A stretch of 64,000 nucleotides of DNA from CAZGSN01 sp964371655 (GTDB lineage Bacteria; Desulfobacterota; Binatia; HRBIN30): the NCBI GenBank assembly GCA_964371655.1, contig CAYJOD010000003.1, positions 62,001-126,000 of the forward strand, written 5' to 3'. Within the stretch, counting starts at the first letter, position 1, and each line of letters starts with the position of its first letter. The notes under the pieces were generated by a model, which was given only the letters and a program-made list of their open reading frames with translations, made no database searches and was not told where the DNA came from. Of this stretch, positions 41,175-50,190 are shown one piece after another. Both the position numbers and the translations under genes were made by a program.

Positions 41175-44100
41175 ATGTTGTCGCCCGCCCACCGTATTAC
41201 GTCGCTCCCCCTCTCCCTCTGTTTCGTCGTCGCCGTCGCTGGCTGCGGTGGCTCCGGTGCCCCGGACGGCGGACGCGCCACCGCCCAGCGTGCCGTCAAT
41301 CGAAGTCAGCTGGTGGGCGGCGAACGTGCGCTCGGCGAAGTCGGCGACATCGTCATGGAGAACGAGAAGATCCGGCTCGTGATTCAGAAGGAGGGATATT
41401 CGCGTGGCTTCGGCGTCTACGGGGGCAGCCTGATCGACGCCGACTTGCGCCGTACCGACGAGCAAGGGAACAGCTTTGCCGGCATCGGCAACGACCAATT
41501 CGCTGAGCTCTTCCCTGCCTTCTTCGTGCAGGCCATCAAGGTCGACAGCGTGGAGATCCTCGACGACGGCAGAAACGGCGGGCCGGCGCGCGTCGAGGCC
41601 TCGGGGAGCGCCGGCGACTTTCTCGAGCTCGCCGGCGTGCTCAATCGTGCCGTCACCGGCTCCAATCAACAGTTCCGCAATCCCAACAGCCCGCCGCGTA
41701 TTCGGTATTCGACGATCTACGAGCTCGAGCCCAACAAGCAGTACGTCACCATGCGCTTCAGCGTGAAGAACATCTCGACGGCGGCGTTGACCTTTCCCGG
41801 CCGCGATGCGCGTACGCTGTTCGGCGTGCTCGGCCTGCCGCTCGAAGGGTTCACCGTGCCCTCAGGCGATATCGCTCTGTTCGGAGCCACCAGCAAAGTC
41901 TTCATCCCGGGTGTCGGTTTCGACCTGCGCTTCGGACTCGATCGCGCCTACGCGCGCGGCATCGACTTCCCGGCGTTCCCCGGCTTTGTCACCGAATACA
42001 TCGCCAGCCGTGGCGACGGCGCCAGCTACGGCATCGTCGTCGACGAGACTGAGAATAACTACGCCTACAACAAGCGCGATATCTACGGCGACGAGCACAC
42101 TCCGATCACCCGGTCGTCGCTCTTGATTCCCTTCGTCGCCAGCTCGTTCGTCGGCATCTTCCACCAGGAGGCGCCAGCCACCCTGCCGCCCGGCGCATCC
42201 TTTGAGATCGCCAAACACTTCATTGTCGGATCAGGCGACGTCGGATCCGTCCTCGATGTCGTGAACGAGATCCGCGGCAACGACGTCGGCCGCTTGGGCG
42301 GCCAACTCATCGACGCCGCCACCAGTGAAGCTCTCAAGGGTCTCAGCGTCGTCATCTATCAGCGCTTCGCCGACGGCTTCCATCGCCCCTATGCGCAGTA
42401 CGACACGCGTGAGGACGGCCTGTTCGGCGGCACCTTGGTGCCGGGCAGCTACAGCCTGAAGGTCGTCGGTGACGGCAGGCCGGTCACCGACTTCATCGAC
42501 TTCGAGATCAGCGCGGGACAAAGGACATCGCTGCGCGTCCACTCGACACCACCGGGCCGCATCTTCGTTCGCATTCTCGATGATCACGGCAATGCACTGC
42601 CGGCCAAGGCGTCGGCGATCGGACATTTTGCCGCGGAGCTCTCCGGTCGACTGACCCCGGAATTCTTGTTCGATCTTGAGGCCGGCCAAGCTTTCCTCAG
42701 CAGCGACTTGGTCACCGACGATCCGAACAATCCCGACACTCGACAGTATATTGAAGCCTACGGCTTCAGCTCCAACGGCATCGTCGAGCTGGCGGTGCGG
42801 CCGGGCGAGTACGACATCGTCAGCAGCCGCGGCCCCGAGTACGATACGGCGACGTCGCACGTGTCGGTTGGTCCGGCTCAAGCCGTGAGCGTCGATCAGC
42901 GCCTGCGTCGCGTTGTCGACACCACGGGCTGGATGGCGCTCGATTCGCACGTGCACAGCCGTGCCAGCATCGATTCCGACATGAGTCTGGACGAGCGCGT
43001 GCGCGCGCTGGCTGCCGAAGGCGTCGAGCTCGCGGTGGCGACGGATCATAACTTCGTCACCGATTACAGCCCGTATGTCGCGCGCAACGACCTCAATCGC
43101 TGGATCCATTCGACCGTCGGTATCGAGATGACCACGCTCGAGTCCGGCCATTTCAACGGCTACCCACTGCGCTATCAGGCTGGTCCGATCACGCACGGAT
43201 CGTTCGAATGGGCGCGGCGTACACCGGATGAGATTTTCGGCGACTTGCGCGGGCTCGGCCTCTACGGACCCGCCGATACCATCGTCCAGGCGAACCATCC
43301 GCGCGATCAAATCCTCGGGTACTACACGCAATACAATCGCGATCCGCTCACCGCCCGGGAGATGCCTTCCAACTTCCTCGATCAGTTCGTCACGCCGACC
43401 GGCCCGGCCTTCAAGAATGCCGACGGCAGCACGACCTTCTCGATGAACTACGAGGCGGTCGAGCTGTTGAACGGCAAGCTTTACTACGAGACTCGCCACT
43501 ACCGGGTGCCGGAAGAGCTACCACCCGGAAACCTGCCGTCTCCGATCCCACCGACCGGCACCATTCTGCGCGGCGCCGACGGCAGCGTCGGTTTTCCCGG
43601 CGTCGTCGATGATTGGTTCAACCTGCTTAACTTGGGTTACCGCTACATCGGCGTCGGCACCGGCGATTCGCATACCGGCTTCGACGAAGCCGGACAATTC
43701 CGCACGATGGTCTATCTCGGCGTCGACGCCCCGGACGAGGTGAACGACAAGATGATCGTCAACGGCCTGCGCAGCCGCCGTGTCGTTTCCACCAACGGCC
43801 CGCTCATCGATTTTTCGATTGATGATCCGGTGCTCGGCGAGATGGGGCAGACGATCGAAACCAACGCCGACACAGTTGCGTTGACCTACCGGGTCACGGC
43901 GGCGCCGTGGATCAGCATTCAGCGCATCCATATATACCGCAACGGCGTGATCGCGATGACACGCGAGATCGATCCCAATCGCGACCTGGCTGCACAGCCG
44001 TTTGAGGAAACGGTCGAGCTGGAGCTCGCGCACGACGGCGATGGCAACCCGATCGACAGCTGGTTTGTCGTCGATGCGACCGGCTATCGCAGCATGCACC

Positions 44101-44531
44101 CCGTCGTCCGCACCTTCGAAATCCCGCCCTTGCTGTTGACCGACGCCTTGGCAAGCCTGGCCGGTCCGTTGGGTCTATCCAACGACGAGTTCGGTGATCT
44201 GCGTCCACCCGAAGCGTATCCGATTACGCCTTACGCCATCACCAACCCGGTGTGGGTGACGACGCACTCCGGCGATTTTCAAGCGCCGGGCACGGTGCCG
44301 CTCGAGATCCAGGACCTTCCCGAGAACGATCCCAAGTGGCAAGCGGGAATCAACGTCGTGTCGACGATCCGCCCCCCGAAACGCATCGCCGACATGCGCT
44401 CGCGTCTGGGCCGGGTCAACACCGGCGGCCACCGCAACGTGCCGCTCTTCTATCCGTTCTCGGACGATATCGAGGATGTGCGTAAGGTGATGGCCCGCCT
44501 CGGCGCCCTCGGGCGTCACGGGCCGAATTGA
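41175..44531 (+). CDS. CehA/McbA-type PHP-domain metallohydrolase, very large lipoprotein
   Basis: An 1118-aa predicted lipoprotein: signal segment with lipobox VAVAGC (C24), then about 560 residues of beta-rich sequence. The region includes a carboxypeptidase-regulatory-like part (LVPGSYSLKVVGDGRPVTDF). A PHP-type metallohydrolase domain follows at about 585-900: ALDSHVHSRASIDSD (H592, H594), LAVATDHNFVTDY (H625), IVQANHPRDQILGYY and GVGTGDSHTGFDE with a late His. This is the CehA/McbA family, known for carbaryl hydrolase and microcin processing. The membrane-anchored form with a porin partner suggests breakdown of a compound at the cell surface. Substrate unknown. Confidence 0.88.
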   Translation: MLSPAHRITSLPLSLCFVVAVAGCGGSGAPDGGRATAQRAVNRSQLVGGERALGEVGDIVMENEKIRLVIQKEGYSRGFGVYGGSLIDADLRRTDEQGNSFAGIGNDQFAELFPAFFVQAIKVDSVEILDDGRNGGPARVEASGSAGDFLELAGVLNRAVTGSNQQFRNPNSPPRIRYSTIYELEPNKQYVTMRFSVKNISTAALTFPGRDARTLFGVLGLPLEGFTVPSGDIALFGATSKVFIPGVGFDLRFGLDRAYARGIDFPAFPGFVTEYIASRGDGASYGIVVDETENNYAYNKRDIYGDEHTPITRSSLLIPFVASSFVGIFHQEAPATLPPGASFEIAKHFIVGSGDVGSVLDVVNEIRGNDVGRLGGQLIDAATSEALKGLSVVIYQRFADGFHRPYAQYDTREDGLFGGTLVPGSYSLKVVGDGRPVTDFIDFEISAGQRTSLRVHSTPPGRIFVRILDDHGNALPAKASAIGHFAAELSGRLTPEFLFDLEAGQAFLSSDLVTDDPNNPDTRQYIEAYGFSSNGIVELAVRPGEYDIVSSRGPEYDTATSHVSVGPAQAVSVDQRLRRVVDTTGWMALDSHVHSRASIDSDMSLDERVRALAAEGVELAVATDHNFVTDYSPYVARNDLNRWIHSTVGIEMTTLESGHFNGYPLRYQAGPITHGSFEWARRTPDEIFGDLRGLGLYGPADTIVQANHPRDQILGYYTQYNRDPLTAREMPSNFLDQFVTPTGPAFKNADGSTTFSMNYEAVELLNGKLYYETRHYRVPEELPPGNLPSPIPPTGTILRGADGSVGFPGVVDDWFNLLNLGYRYIGVGTGDSHTGFDEAGQFRTMVYLGVDAPDEVNDKMIVNGLRSRRVVSTNGPLIDFSIDDPVLGEMGQTIETNADTVALTYRVTAAPWISIQRIHIYRNGVIAMTREIDPNRDLAAQPFEETVELELAHDGDGNPIDSWFVVDATGYRSMHPVVRTFEIPPLLLTDALASLAGPLGLSNDEFGDLRPPEAYPITPYAITNPVWVTTHSGDFQAPGTVPLEIQDLPENDPKWQAGINVVSTIRPPKRIADMRSRLGRVNTGGHRNVPLFYPFSDDIEDVRKVMARLGALGRHGPN

Positions 44532-44545
44532 GCTGGGACTACGTA

Positions 44546-44650
44546 GAAAAGACGCGGAGACGCGGAGACACGGAGACGCGGAGAGAAGCCAACGGATGGG
44601 GTTTTCGACATTGTTCCCCTCTCCGCGTCTCCGCGTCTCCGTGTCTTCTT
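44546..44650. repeat. GACGCGGA mirror repeat (family A-like), copy 6
   Basis: The left arm has repeated GACGCGGA and GACACGGA units; the right arm is CTCCGCGTCTCCGCGTCTCC with GTGTCTTC. They mirror each other across about 30 bp. It lies between the PHP lipoprotein and phnW and could act as a terminator. Confidence 0.8.
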
Positions 44651-44670
44651 CTCTTCCCCAGTGAGATCAA

Positions 44671-45783
44671 ATGAACCAAGAGCCCATCCTGCTCACGCCG
44701 GGGCCGCTGACCACGGCGCTTACGACGCGTGAGGCGATGCTGCGCGATTGGGGTTCGCGCGACGCCGCTTTCATCGCGATGAACGCCCGGGTTCGCGACC
44801 ACGTCGTGCGCATCGCCGACGCGGAGGAAACCCACGTGTGCGTGCCGGTGCAGGGCAGCGGCACGTTTGCGGTCGAGGCCACCATCGGCACGCTGGTACC
44901 GCGTCACGGCAAGCTGCTGGTGCTGATCAACGGCGCCTACGGCCAGCGCATGGTGAAGATCTGCCAGATCGCCGGCATCGCCTGCGTGGCGCAAGAGTGG
45001 CCGGAGCTGGAGCCGGTCAGCGCCGCGGTTACGGCGCGCTTACTCGATGCCGATGCGGGCATCACCCATGTCGCGGTGGTGCAGTGCGAGACCACGACCG
45101 GGATGCTCAATCCGGTGGACGCCGTGGCGGCCGTGGTCGCCGAACGCAAGCGCAGCCTGATCGTCGACGCGATGAGTGCCTTCGGGGCGCTCGAGCTCAG
45201 CGCCCGCCGCGTCCGTTACGACGCGCTCGCGGCGTCGAGCAATAAGTGCCTCGAGGGCGCGCCAGGGATCGGGTACGCCGTGATCCGCAAGGAGGTGCTG
45301 GAGAACTGCGAGGGTCAGGCGCGTTCTCTCAGCCTCGATCTGTACGATCAGTGGCGGGCCATGGAGAAGACCAAGCAGTGGCGCTTCACGCCGCCGACGC
45401 ACGTGCTCGCCGCTTTCGATCGCGCCCTGCGCAGCCATGAGGAGGAGGGCGGCGTCGCCGCGCGCGGCGCGCGCTACCGCGAGAACTGCAAGGTGCTCGT
45501 CGAGGGCATGCGCGCCATGGGATTTCAGACGGCCCTGCCCGACGAGCTGCAGGCTCCCATCATCGTCACCTTTCTGTTGCCCAAGGATCCGCGCTTCGCG
45601 TTCGAGACGTTCTACCTGTGCCTCGCCCGCCGCGGGTTCTTGATCTACCCGGGCAAGCTGACCAAGGCGGATACGTTTCGAATCGGATGCATCGGGCACG
45701 TCCGGCCCGACGATATGCGTCGCGCCTTGACCGCGGTGCGTGAGGGGCTCGACGAAATGGGCGTGAAGGAGTGTGCTCCATGA
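44671..45783 (+). CDS. phnW: 2-aminoethylphosphonate:pyruvate aminotransferase
   Basis: Moves the amino group of 2-aminoethylphosphonate to pyruvate, giving phosphonoacetaldehyde and alanine. The 370-aa length and motifs fit PhnW: LLTPGPLTTALTTREAML near the start, CVPVQGSGTFAVEATIG, the PLP aspartate in LIVDAMSAFGA, and K192 in ASSNKCLEGAPGIGYAV. The C-terminus GFLIYPGKLTKADTFRIGCIG is also typical. Its TGA overlaps the start of phnX by four bases (ATGA). The pair forms the degradation pathway for the commonest natural phosphonate. Confidence 0.97.
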   Translation: MNQEPILLTPGPLTTALTTREAMLRDWGSRDAAFIAMNARVRDHVVRIADAEETHVCVPVQGSGTFAVEATIGTLVPRHGKLLVLINGAYGQRMVKICQIAGIACVAQEWPELEPVSAAVTARLLDADAGITHVAVVQCETTTGMLNPVDAVAAVVAERKRSLIVDAMSAFGALELSARRVRYDALAASSNKCLEGAPGIGYAVIRKEVLENCEGQARSLSLDLYDQWRAMEKTKQWRFTPPTHVLAAFDRALRSHEEEGGVAARGARYRENCKVLVEGMRAMGFQTALPDELQAPIIVTFLLPKDPRFAFETFYLCLARRGFLIYPGKLTKADTFRIGCIGHVRPDDMRRALTAVREGLDEMGVKECAP

Positions 45784-46610
45784 GCTTTCGCTACTGCCGC
45801 CGCTACACGGGTGCGGTGCAGGCCGTGATCTTCGATTGGGCCGGGACCACGGTCGATCACGGCAGCTGTGCGCCGGCCGGTGTGTTCGTGCAGGCCTTCG
45901 CCCAGCATGGCCTGCAGGTGAGCGTGACGCAGGCACGTGGTCCGATGGGCATCCACAAGCGTGAGCATGTGCGCACCTTGCTCGATCTCGAGTCGGTTCG
46001 CGAGCAGTTCGAGAAGGTGCAGCGGCGCGCGGCGACCGAAGCCGACATCGACACCATCTACAAGGACGCGACGCGCTTGCAGATCGATTGTCTGAAGGAC
46101 TACGCCGATCCGATCTCTGGGGTTGTGGAAACCCTCGCGCAACTGCGGCAGCGCCGCATCAAGATCGGTTCGTGCACCGGCTACGTCACCGCGATGATGG
46201 ACGTCCTGGTCCCGGCCGCGGCAGCGAAGGGTTTTGTACCCGACACCTGGGTGTGCGCCAGCGACGTGACCTCGGCACGGCCCTCGCCGCAGATGGCTTT
46301 GCTCAACGTCATACGGCTCGATGCCGGGCCGATACAGGCATGCGTGAAGGTTGGCGATACGGTGGCCGACGTCGAGGAAGGACTGAACGCCGGCATGTGG
46401 TCGGTGGCAGTCACGCTCACCGGCAACGAGGTCGGTCTGAACGAAAAGGATCTGGCGGGGCTCGACCCGGCCGAGCGCGAGAGAAGGCGTGCCCGCGCCG
46501 CCGACAAGCTGGCGCGCGCCGGCGCGCATTACGTGATCGATGCCGTCAGCGACTTGCCCGGAGTGATCGCAGATATCGAAGCGCGTCTGGCGCGCGGTGA
46601 AGCGCCGTAA
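45780..46610 (+). CDS. phnX: Phosphonoacetaldehyde hydrolase
   Basis: A 276-aa HAD-superfamily enzyme that cleaves the C-P bond of phosphonoacetaldehyde to acetaldehyde and phosphate. The nucleophile D19 lies in VIFDWAGTTVDHGS. The Schiff-base lysine K60 lies in RGPMGIHKREHV, a mark of phosphonatase. KVGDTVADVEEGLNAGMWSV carries the acidic metal ligands. The ATG at 45780 overlaps the phnW stop; an in-frame upstream ATG at 45771 lies inside phnW and is less likely. Phosphate scavenging is its probable use. The OPA-type transporter at 47106-48422 may supply the substrate. Confidence 0.96.
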   Translation: MSFRYCRRYTGAVQAVIFDWAGTTVDHGSCAPAGVFVQAFAQHGLQVSVTQARGPMGIHKREHVRTLLDLESVREQFEKVQRRAATEADIDTIYKDATRLQIDCLKDYADPISGVVETLAQLRQRRIKIGSCTGYVTAMMDVLVPAAAAKGFVPDTWVCASDVTSARPSPQMALLNVIRLDAGPIQACVKVGDTVADVEEGLNAGMWSVAVTLTGNEVGLNEKDLAGLDPAERERRRARAADKLARAGAHYVIDAVSDLPGVIADIEARLARGEAP

Positions 46611-46618
46611 CTCCTATT

Positions 46619-46758
46619 TGGAGTGCGGCGGCTCGCCGCCGCTTTGGCGCACGGATCAAGGGTCCGAGGGTTCAAGGGATCAAGGGTCCGACCCCCCAAG
46701 CCCTTGACCCCTCTCTTCGGCCCTCCGACAAAGCGGGAGCAAGCTCCCGCACTCCAAA
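46619..46758. repeat. Nested repeat: GAGTGCGGCGGC arms enclosing GGGTTCAAGGG arms
   Basis: The outer pair is GGAGTGCGGCGGCTCGCCG at the left and AGCAAGCTCCCGCACTCC at the right. Between them (about 46656-46720) lies an inner pair, ATCAAGGGTCCGAGGGTTCA against the CCCTTGACCCCT side. The inner unit also occurs at 56911-57003. Confidence 0.75.
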
Positions 46759-46868
46759 ACTCGAGGCCAGTAAACGTAGCCGCCGTCGCACTCCGTCCTC
46801 CGAAGCCGAGTGACGAAGGAGGAAGACGGTGGCCGTCGGGTGGAAGGGCAAACGCCTTCGGCCACGCT

Positions 46869-47090
46869 TTTGGCGAGGTCGTCTCAAAACCCCCTCCACA
46901 TGCGGCGCAGGCCAGCGCAGAGCCGCGACCGTAAGGGAGCGGTGATTCGTGGGATATCCAACGCGCTGGTTCTGAGACGGTCATCATGAAGCTGCTGCTT
47001 CGCCCGAGAGGATGGAAACTCGGTTCCCGAGCCCCCAGCCCCGAGGCTCCAGCCCCTATTTTCGAGACAACCTCTGGCGAGCGCGGCTAC
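46869..47090. repeat. Long inverted repeat GAGGTCGTCTCAAAA / TTTTCGAGACAACCTC
   Basis: The pair GCGAGGTCGTCTCAAAA and TTTTCGAGACAACCTC flanks about 170 bp. Within it TCTCAAAA/TTCTGAGACGG form a second, shorter pair. No gene is visible in the 495-bp gap 46611-47105; weak minus-strand frames here are low-complexity. Confidence 0.5.
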
Positions 47091-47105
47091 GTTGCGCTCC
47101 ATAGA

Positions 47106-48422
47106 TCAACGGCTGTGGGAGCGGCGCTGGTTGAGCAGGAACAGCAGCGCCAACAGGGTCGACGCCGCCGCCACCGCGGCAAGGATCAAGAAGGCGCCGC
47201 TCCAACCGTAGAGCACCGTGGCGCGGGCGATGCCGTCGCCGGCGAGAACACCGCCGAGATAGCCGACGCCGTCGATGATGCCGCACGCCGTGGCGCTGCC
47301 GCGTTTGCCGCCGAAGTCGAGGGCGATCGCACCACCGAGATACGAGTACGGTCCAATCATGACGAAGGCGATGCCGGAAATGAGCCAGACCGGCACGCGT
47401 AGCGCCGCGCCGAAGTCGACGACGGCGAGCAGTGCCAGCATCAGCGTCGAAATCAACAAGGCGACGAAGATGAGCCAGGCTCGCCCGTGATGGCCGAGAC
47501 GATCGCTGGCATAGCCGGCGAGCAAGACGGAAACGCCGCCGAAGAAGGGGAACCAGGCGCTGTGGCTTGCCGCGTCGGCCTGGCTCAGGCCCAACGCTTC
47601 TGTGAAGTATGTCGGCGTCCACGTGTTGAAGGTTTCGCGCACCAGGGTGAAGCCGAGCGACAACACGCACACAAACCAGAATGCCGGAGAGCGCAGCAAT
47701 GGCGCCAACAGAGAGCCCAGTCTCTGCGGCTCGGCATCCTCGGCGTCATCGCCGAAGAGGCTGTCGGGGTTGGCTTCCGGCTCCGCCAGGCCGACGGCGC
47801 GCGGCGATTCGTGCAGGAAGAAGAAGGTCACGATGAAGATGACGAAGAGCACCGCCGCGGCGATGGCGAAGATCGCGCGCCAGCCGAAGCCGAGCGCCAG
47901 CAGCCATGCCATGAACGCGCGTGCGGCGGCGTCACCGAAGAGATAGCTCAGACTGATCACGCCCATGGCGCTGCCGTAAGCGGAATACGAGAACCAGCGT
48001 GAGGTGAGCTTGATCATACCCACCCATCCGGTGGACTGGATGGCGCGATTGCCGATCCATGCCAGGGTGAACAGCGGCAGGCCTCCCCCGCAGGCAAACA
48101 GCAGACTGAACAGAACCGAGCCGGCCATACCGAGCAGGAAATTGCGGCGCCCGCCGATGAAGTCTGCCAGGCCGCCACTGACGAACTTGCCGAGCGCATA
48201 CGCGAGCACTCCGATCGACGCGATCGTGCCCAGCCGGATCTTGGCGATCTCGGGCGACATGCCGGTGCGCGCCAGCTCGTCGACCAGGAGCGGTAGACTC
48301 ACCGAAAAGGTCGAGCGGCACAGGTAGTAGCCCGAGTAGCCGACGACCATCAGGCCAACGGTAACCGCCTGCCAGTTCTTCAGGCTGGCGGCCTGTTGGG
48401 AAGTGGTCATCGGGTTCGGCAC
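47106..48422 (-). CDS. MFS transporter, organophosphate:phosphate antiporter-like family
   Basis: A 438-aa membrane transporter with about 12 predicted membrane segments. Early sequence VGYSGYYLCRSTFSVSLPLL, with LGTIASIGVLAYALGKFVSG and LADFIGGRRN, resembles the OPA family (GlpT, UhpC, PgtP). The central loop (SPRAVGLAEPEANPDSLFG) is cytoplasmic. It is convergent with phnX, across a repeat-rich gap, so 2-aminoethylphosphonate or another organophosphonate is a tempting but unproven substrate. The gene is transcribed alone. Confidence 0.9.
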   Translation of the reverse strand: MPNPMTTSQQAASLKNWQAVTVGLMVVGYSGYYLCRSTFSVSLPLLVDELARTGMSPEIAKIRLGTIASIGVLAYALGKFVSGGLADFIGGRRNFLLGMAGSVLFSLLFACGGGLPLFTLAWIGNRAIQSTGWVGMIKLTSRWFSYSAYGSAMGVISLSYLFGDAAARAFMAWLLALGFGWRAIFAIAAAVLFVIFIVTFFFLHESPRAVGLAEPEANPDSLFGDDAEDAEPQRLGSLLAPLLRSPAFWFVCVLSLGFTLVRETFNTWTPTYFTEALGLSQADAASHSAWFPFFGGVSVLLAGYASDRLGHHGRAWLIFVALLISTLMLALLAVVDFGAALRVPVWLISGIAFVMIGPYSYLGGAIALDFGGKRGSATACGIIDGVGYLGGVLAGDGIARATVLYGWSGAFLILAAVAAASTLLALLFLLNQRRSHSR

Positions 48423-48607
48423 GGCGCCGAGTTATCCGATGCCCAGGGCCGAAGGGCAACAGAAACGGGATCTTTTCACGGTCTTGTAACGTGAACGACC
48501 GCACCAGCGCGGCCGCTCCGATTGCGGTGACCACGGCACTCGAAGATGTATTCTGGTTGCCGTGCATCGGCAATTTGGGTATTTGGAGCGGCGGGTAGGA
48601 GGGCAAC

Positions 48608-49486
48608 ATGCGGCGTATTGCGGTGGTTTTAGGGATTCTGGTTCTGGCGAAGATTGCTTCGGCGCAAACCCTCTATTCGGTCAACGCGGACGATGACCAA
48701 TTGCGCACGATCGACCCGACAACGGCGGCGACCACCAGTAGTATTGCGATTACTCTGGCTGGAAAGACCGTGACTGGTGGGACGGCGATGGCGACGCACC
48801 CGATGACCGGGCAGCTGTGGGCGATCTTGAAGGTCAACCCCGGGGGTAAGCGAGTCCTGGTCACGATCAACCCCGTCACCGGAGTCGCCAGCCAGATCGG
48901 AGGCGACCAGATAAGCTTTGCGGCACTTACTTTCGATGCGGCGGGCACCCTGTACGCCGATAGCGGCGACGGTGCGACGCCATCGGAGACGCTCTTCACG
49001 ATCAATACAGCGACTGGCGTTGCCACCCTGTTGTGCGCGTTGGGCAATGGTAACGACGGTGAGGCCATCGCCTTCAACCCGACCGATGGATTGCTGTACC
49101 ACGCCTCCGGGCATACCGGGAATGGCAACGTAATCTTCGAAAAGATCACCAGTACCGGCACCAATCCGTGTACGGTGATGGACATCAACATCATGAACAC
49201 GGCGCTTGTCGATGAGGAAGCCCAGGCCTTGGTCTGGTGGCCGGCGCAGGGGCTATTCCTTTGGAAGCAGGATCACGGTACCGGGCCGTTATTCCGCGTA
49301 ACCACTTCAGGTGCGCCGACGCTTATCGGCGGCGTCGACCACCAAGCCAGAGGCCTCGCCTTCGCCGTGGCAGTGAGGACGACGGCACCGACGATGCAGA
49401 GCACGGGGCTAGCCCTGGTGACGGTGTCCCTGTTTGTCCTCGGGATTTGGTCGGTCCGACGGCGAGCGCTCGCCGCCGCCGCTTGA
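48608..49486 (+). CDS. Exported repeat protein with IPTL-CTERM-like sorting tail
   Basis: A 292-aa secreted protein. A signal peptide (about 1-19, ending IASAQ) is followed by a beta-propeller-like series: LYSVNADDDQLRTIDPTTAA, RVLVTINPVTGVASQIGGDQ and LFTINTATGVATLL. The repeated [LT]xxINPxTGVA unit fits DUF4394- or NHL-like blades. The C-terminus, APTMQSTGLALVTVSLFVLG then IWSVRRR, has the layout of IPTL-CTERM/PEP-CTERM exosortase signals: a short motif, one membrane helix and a basic end. AGGAGGG precedes the ATG. No exosortase gene is in the window. Confidence 0.72.
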   Translation: MRRIAVVLGILVLAKIASAQTLYSVNADDDQLRTIDPTTAATTSSIAITLAGKTVTGGTAMATHPMTGQLWAILKVNPGGKRVLVTINPVTGVASQIGGDQISFAALTFDAAGTLYADSGDGATPSETLFTINTATGVATLLCALGNGNDGEAIAFNPTDGLLYHASGHTGNGNVIFEKITSTGTNPCTVMDINIMNTALVDEEAQALVWWPAQGLFLWKQDHGTGPLFRVTTSGAPTLIGGVDHQARGLAFAVAVRTTAPTMQSTGLALVTVSLFVLGIWSVRRRALAAAA

Positions 49487-49488
49487 AC

Positions 49489-49875
49489 CTACGACGCCTG
49501 ACGTGCCTGACCTGTGAGGCCGTCGCGTACGGCGGCCTCGAGGTCGTCAAGATCATCAAGGCGCTTCAGATCGGCGCTCGATAGAAACACTCGCAGCTCA
49601 CCGCTGTCCGTCTCGGCAAACACCGCCGGAAACTCGGTGTCGCGCAGCTTCGGGTGCTGCGCGTAAAACTGGTCCTTCGTGTAGAAGACGCTGCTCACCG
49701 GCAGCGACCATACGAACATCTGCCAGGTCGGTTTCTTCATGAAGCGGCCATAGGTGATGTCGCAGAGCTTGCACGGATAGGTCTCCGGATCTGTGAGCCG
49801 ATGCACGAAGTCGCGCACCAGGGCCGAGACGTTGAGCTCGACGTTGTAGACGAAGTGCAGCTTGCGAATCGGCAT
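49489..49875 (-). CDS. Uncharacterised 128-aa protein with YPCKLCDITYG motif
   Basis: Starts at MPIRKLHFVYNVELNVSALV; the in-frame upstream extension runs into the repeat region and is rejected. The motif PETYPCKLCDITYGRFMKKP has a CxxC pair that could bind metal. Later parts are FYAQHPKLRDTEFPAVF and LRVFLSSADLKRLDDLDDLE. I do not know a function. It is soluble and ends two bases from the convergent IPTL-CTERM-like gene. Upstream of it lies the MITE-like element within the GAGATAC repeat. Confidence 0.7.
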   Translation of the reverse strand: MPIRKLHFVYNVELNVSALVRDFVHRLTDPETYPCKLCDITYGRFMKKPTWQMFVWSLPVSSVFYTKDQFYAQHPKLRDTEFPAVFAETDSGELRVFLSSADLKRLDDLDDLEAAVRDGLTGQARQAS

Positions 49876-49892
49876 CGGTACCCGGTTGACCC

Positions 49893-50184
49893 GTATCTCG
49901 TATCTCGAATCTCGTCGAGGCAAGGAAGACGAGATACAGGGCCACGGCAAAGTCGAGTCACGGAGGGCTTCGGCCAAAGAATCGCTCATTTCCGCCCCCC
50001 GGCGGACGAGCCGTCCGCGCTCCCAGCGATTGCCTGAAACCAGCGCCCCGAGCGGAATATCATCGCCGGGAGCGCGGGCGGCCCGCCCGCTTTGTTCAGC
50101 ACCTCTGCGGTGCACGCAGGCTCCGTCAGCGACTTTGCCGTGGCCCTGGAACGAGATACGCTTCACGAGATACGAGATACGAGT
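49893..50184. repeat. GAGATAC/GTATCTC mirror repeat interrupted by the MITE-like element
   Basis: The left arm CCGTATCTCGTATCTCGAAT ends near 49936; the right arm ACGAGATACGCTTCACGAGA with TACGAGATACG starts at about 50151. A complete MITE-like element (49937-50148) sits between them. An uninterrupted module of the same family lies at 55023-55098. Confidence 0.8.
49937..50148. mobile_element. MITE-like element with 19-bp terminal inverted repeats, copy 2
   Basis: Has the same 19-bp ends as 288-488, perfectly inverted (49937-49955 and 50130-50148), and shares internal blocks such as CCAGCGCCCCGAGCGGAATA. It is 212 bp against 201 bp. Flanks are ACGAGATA on the left and, two bases beyond the right end, ACGAGATA again: an 8-bp match, but the surrounding repeat makes this weak evidence for a target duplication. 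Confidence 0.85.
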
Positions 50185-50190
50185 GAGCCG

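Noticed and set aside
39990..41669. 559-aa minus-strand frame across the porin and PHP genes
   Set aside because: Overlaps two well-supported genes in antisense; no domain or ribosome-binding site.
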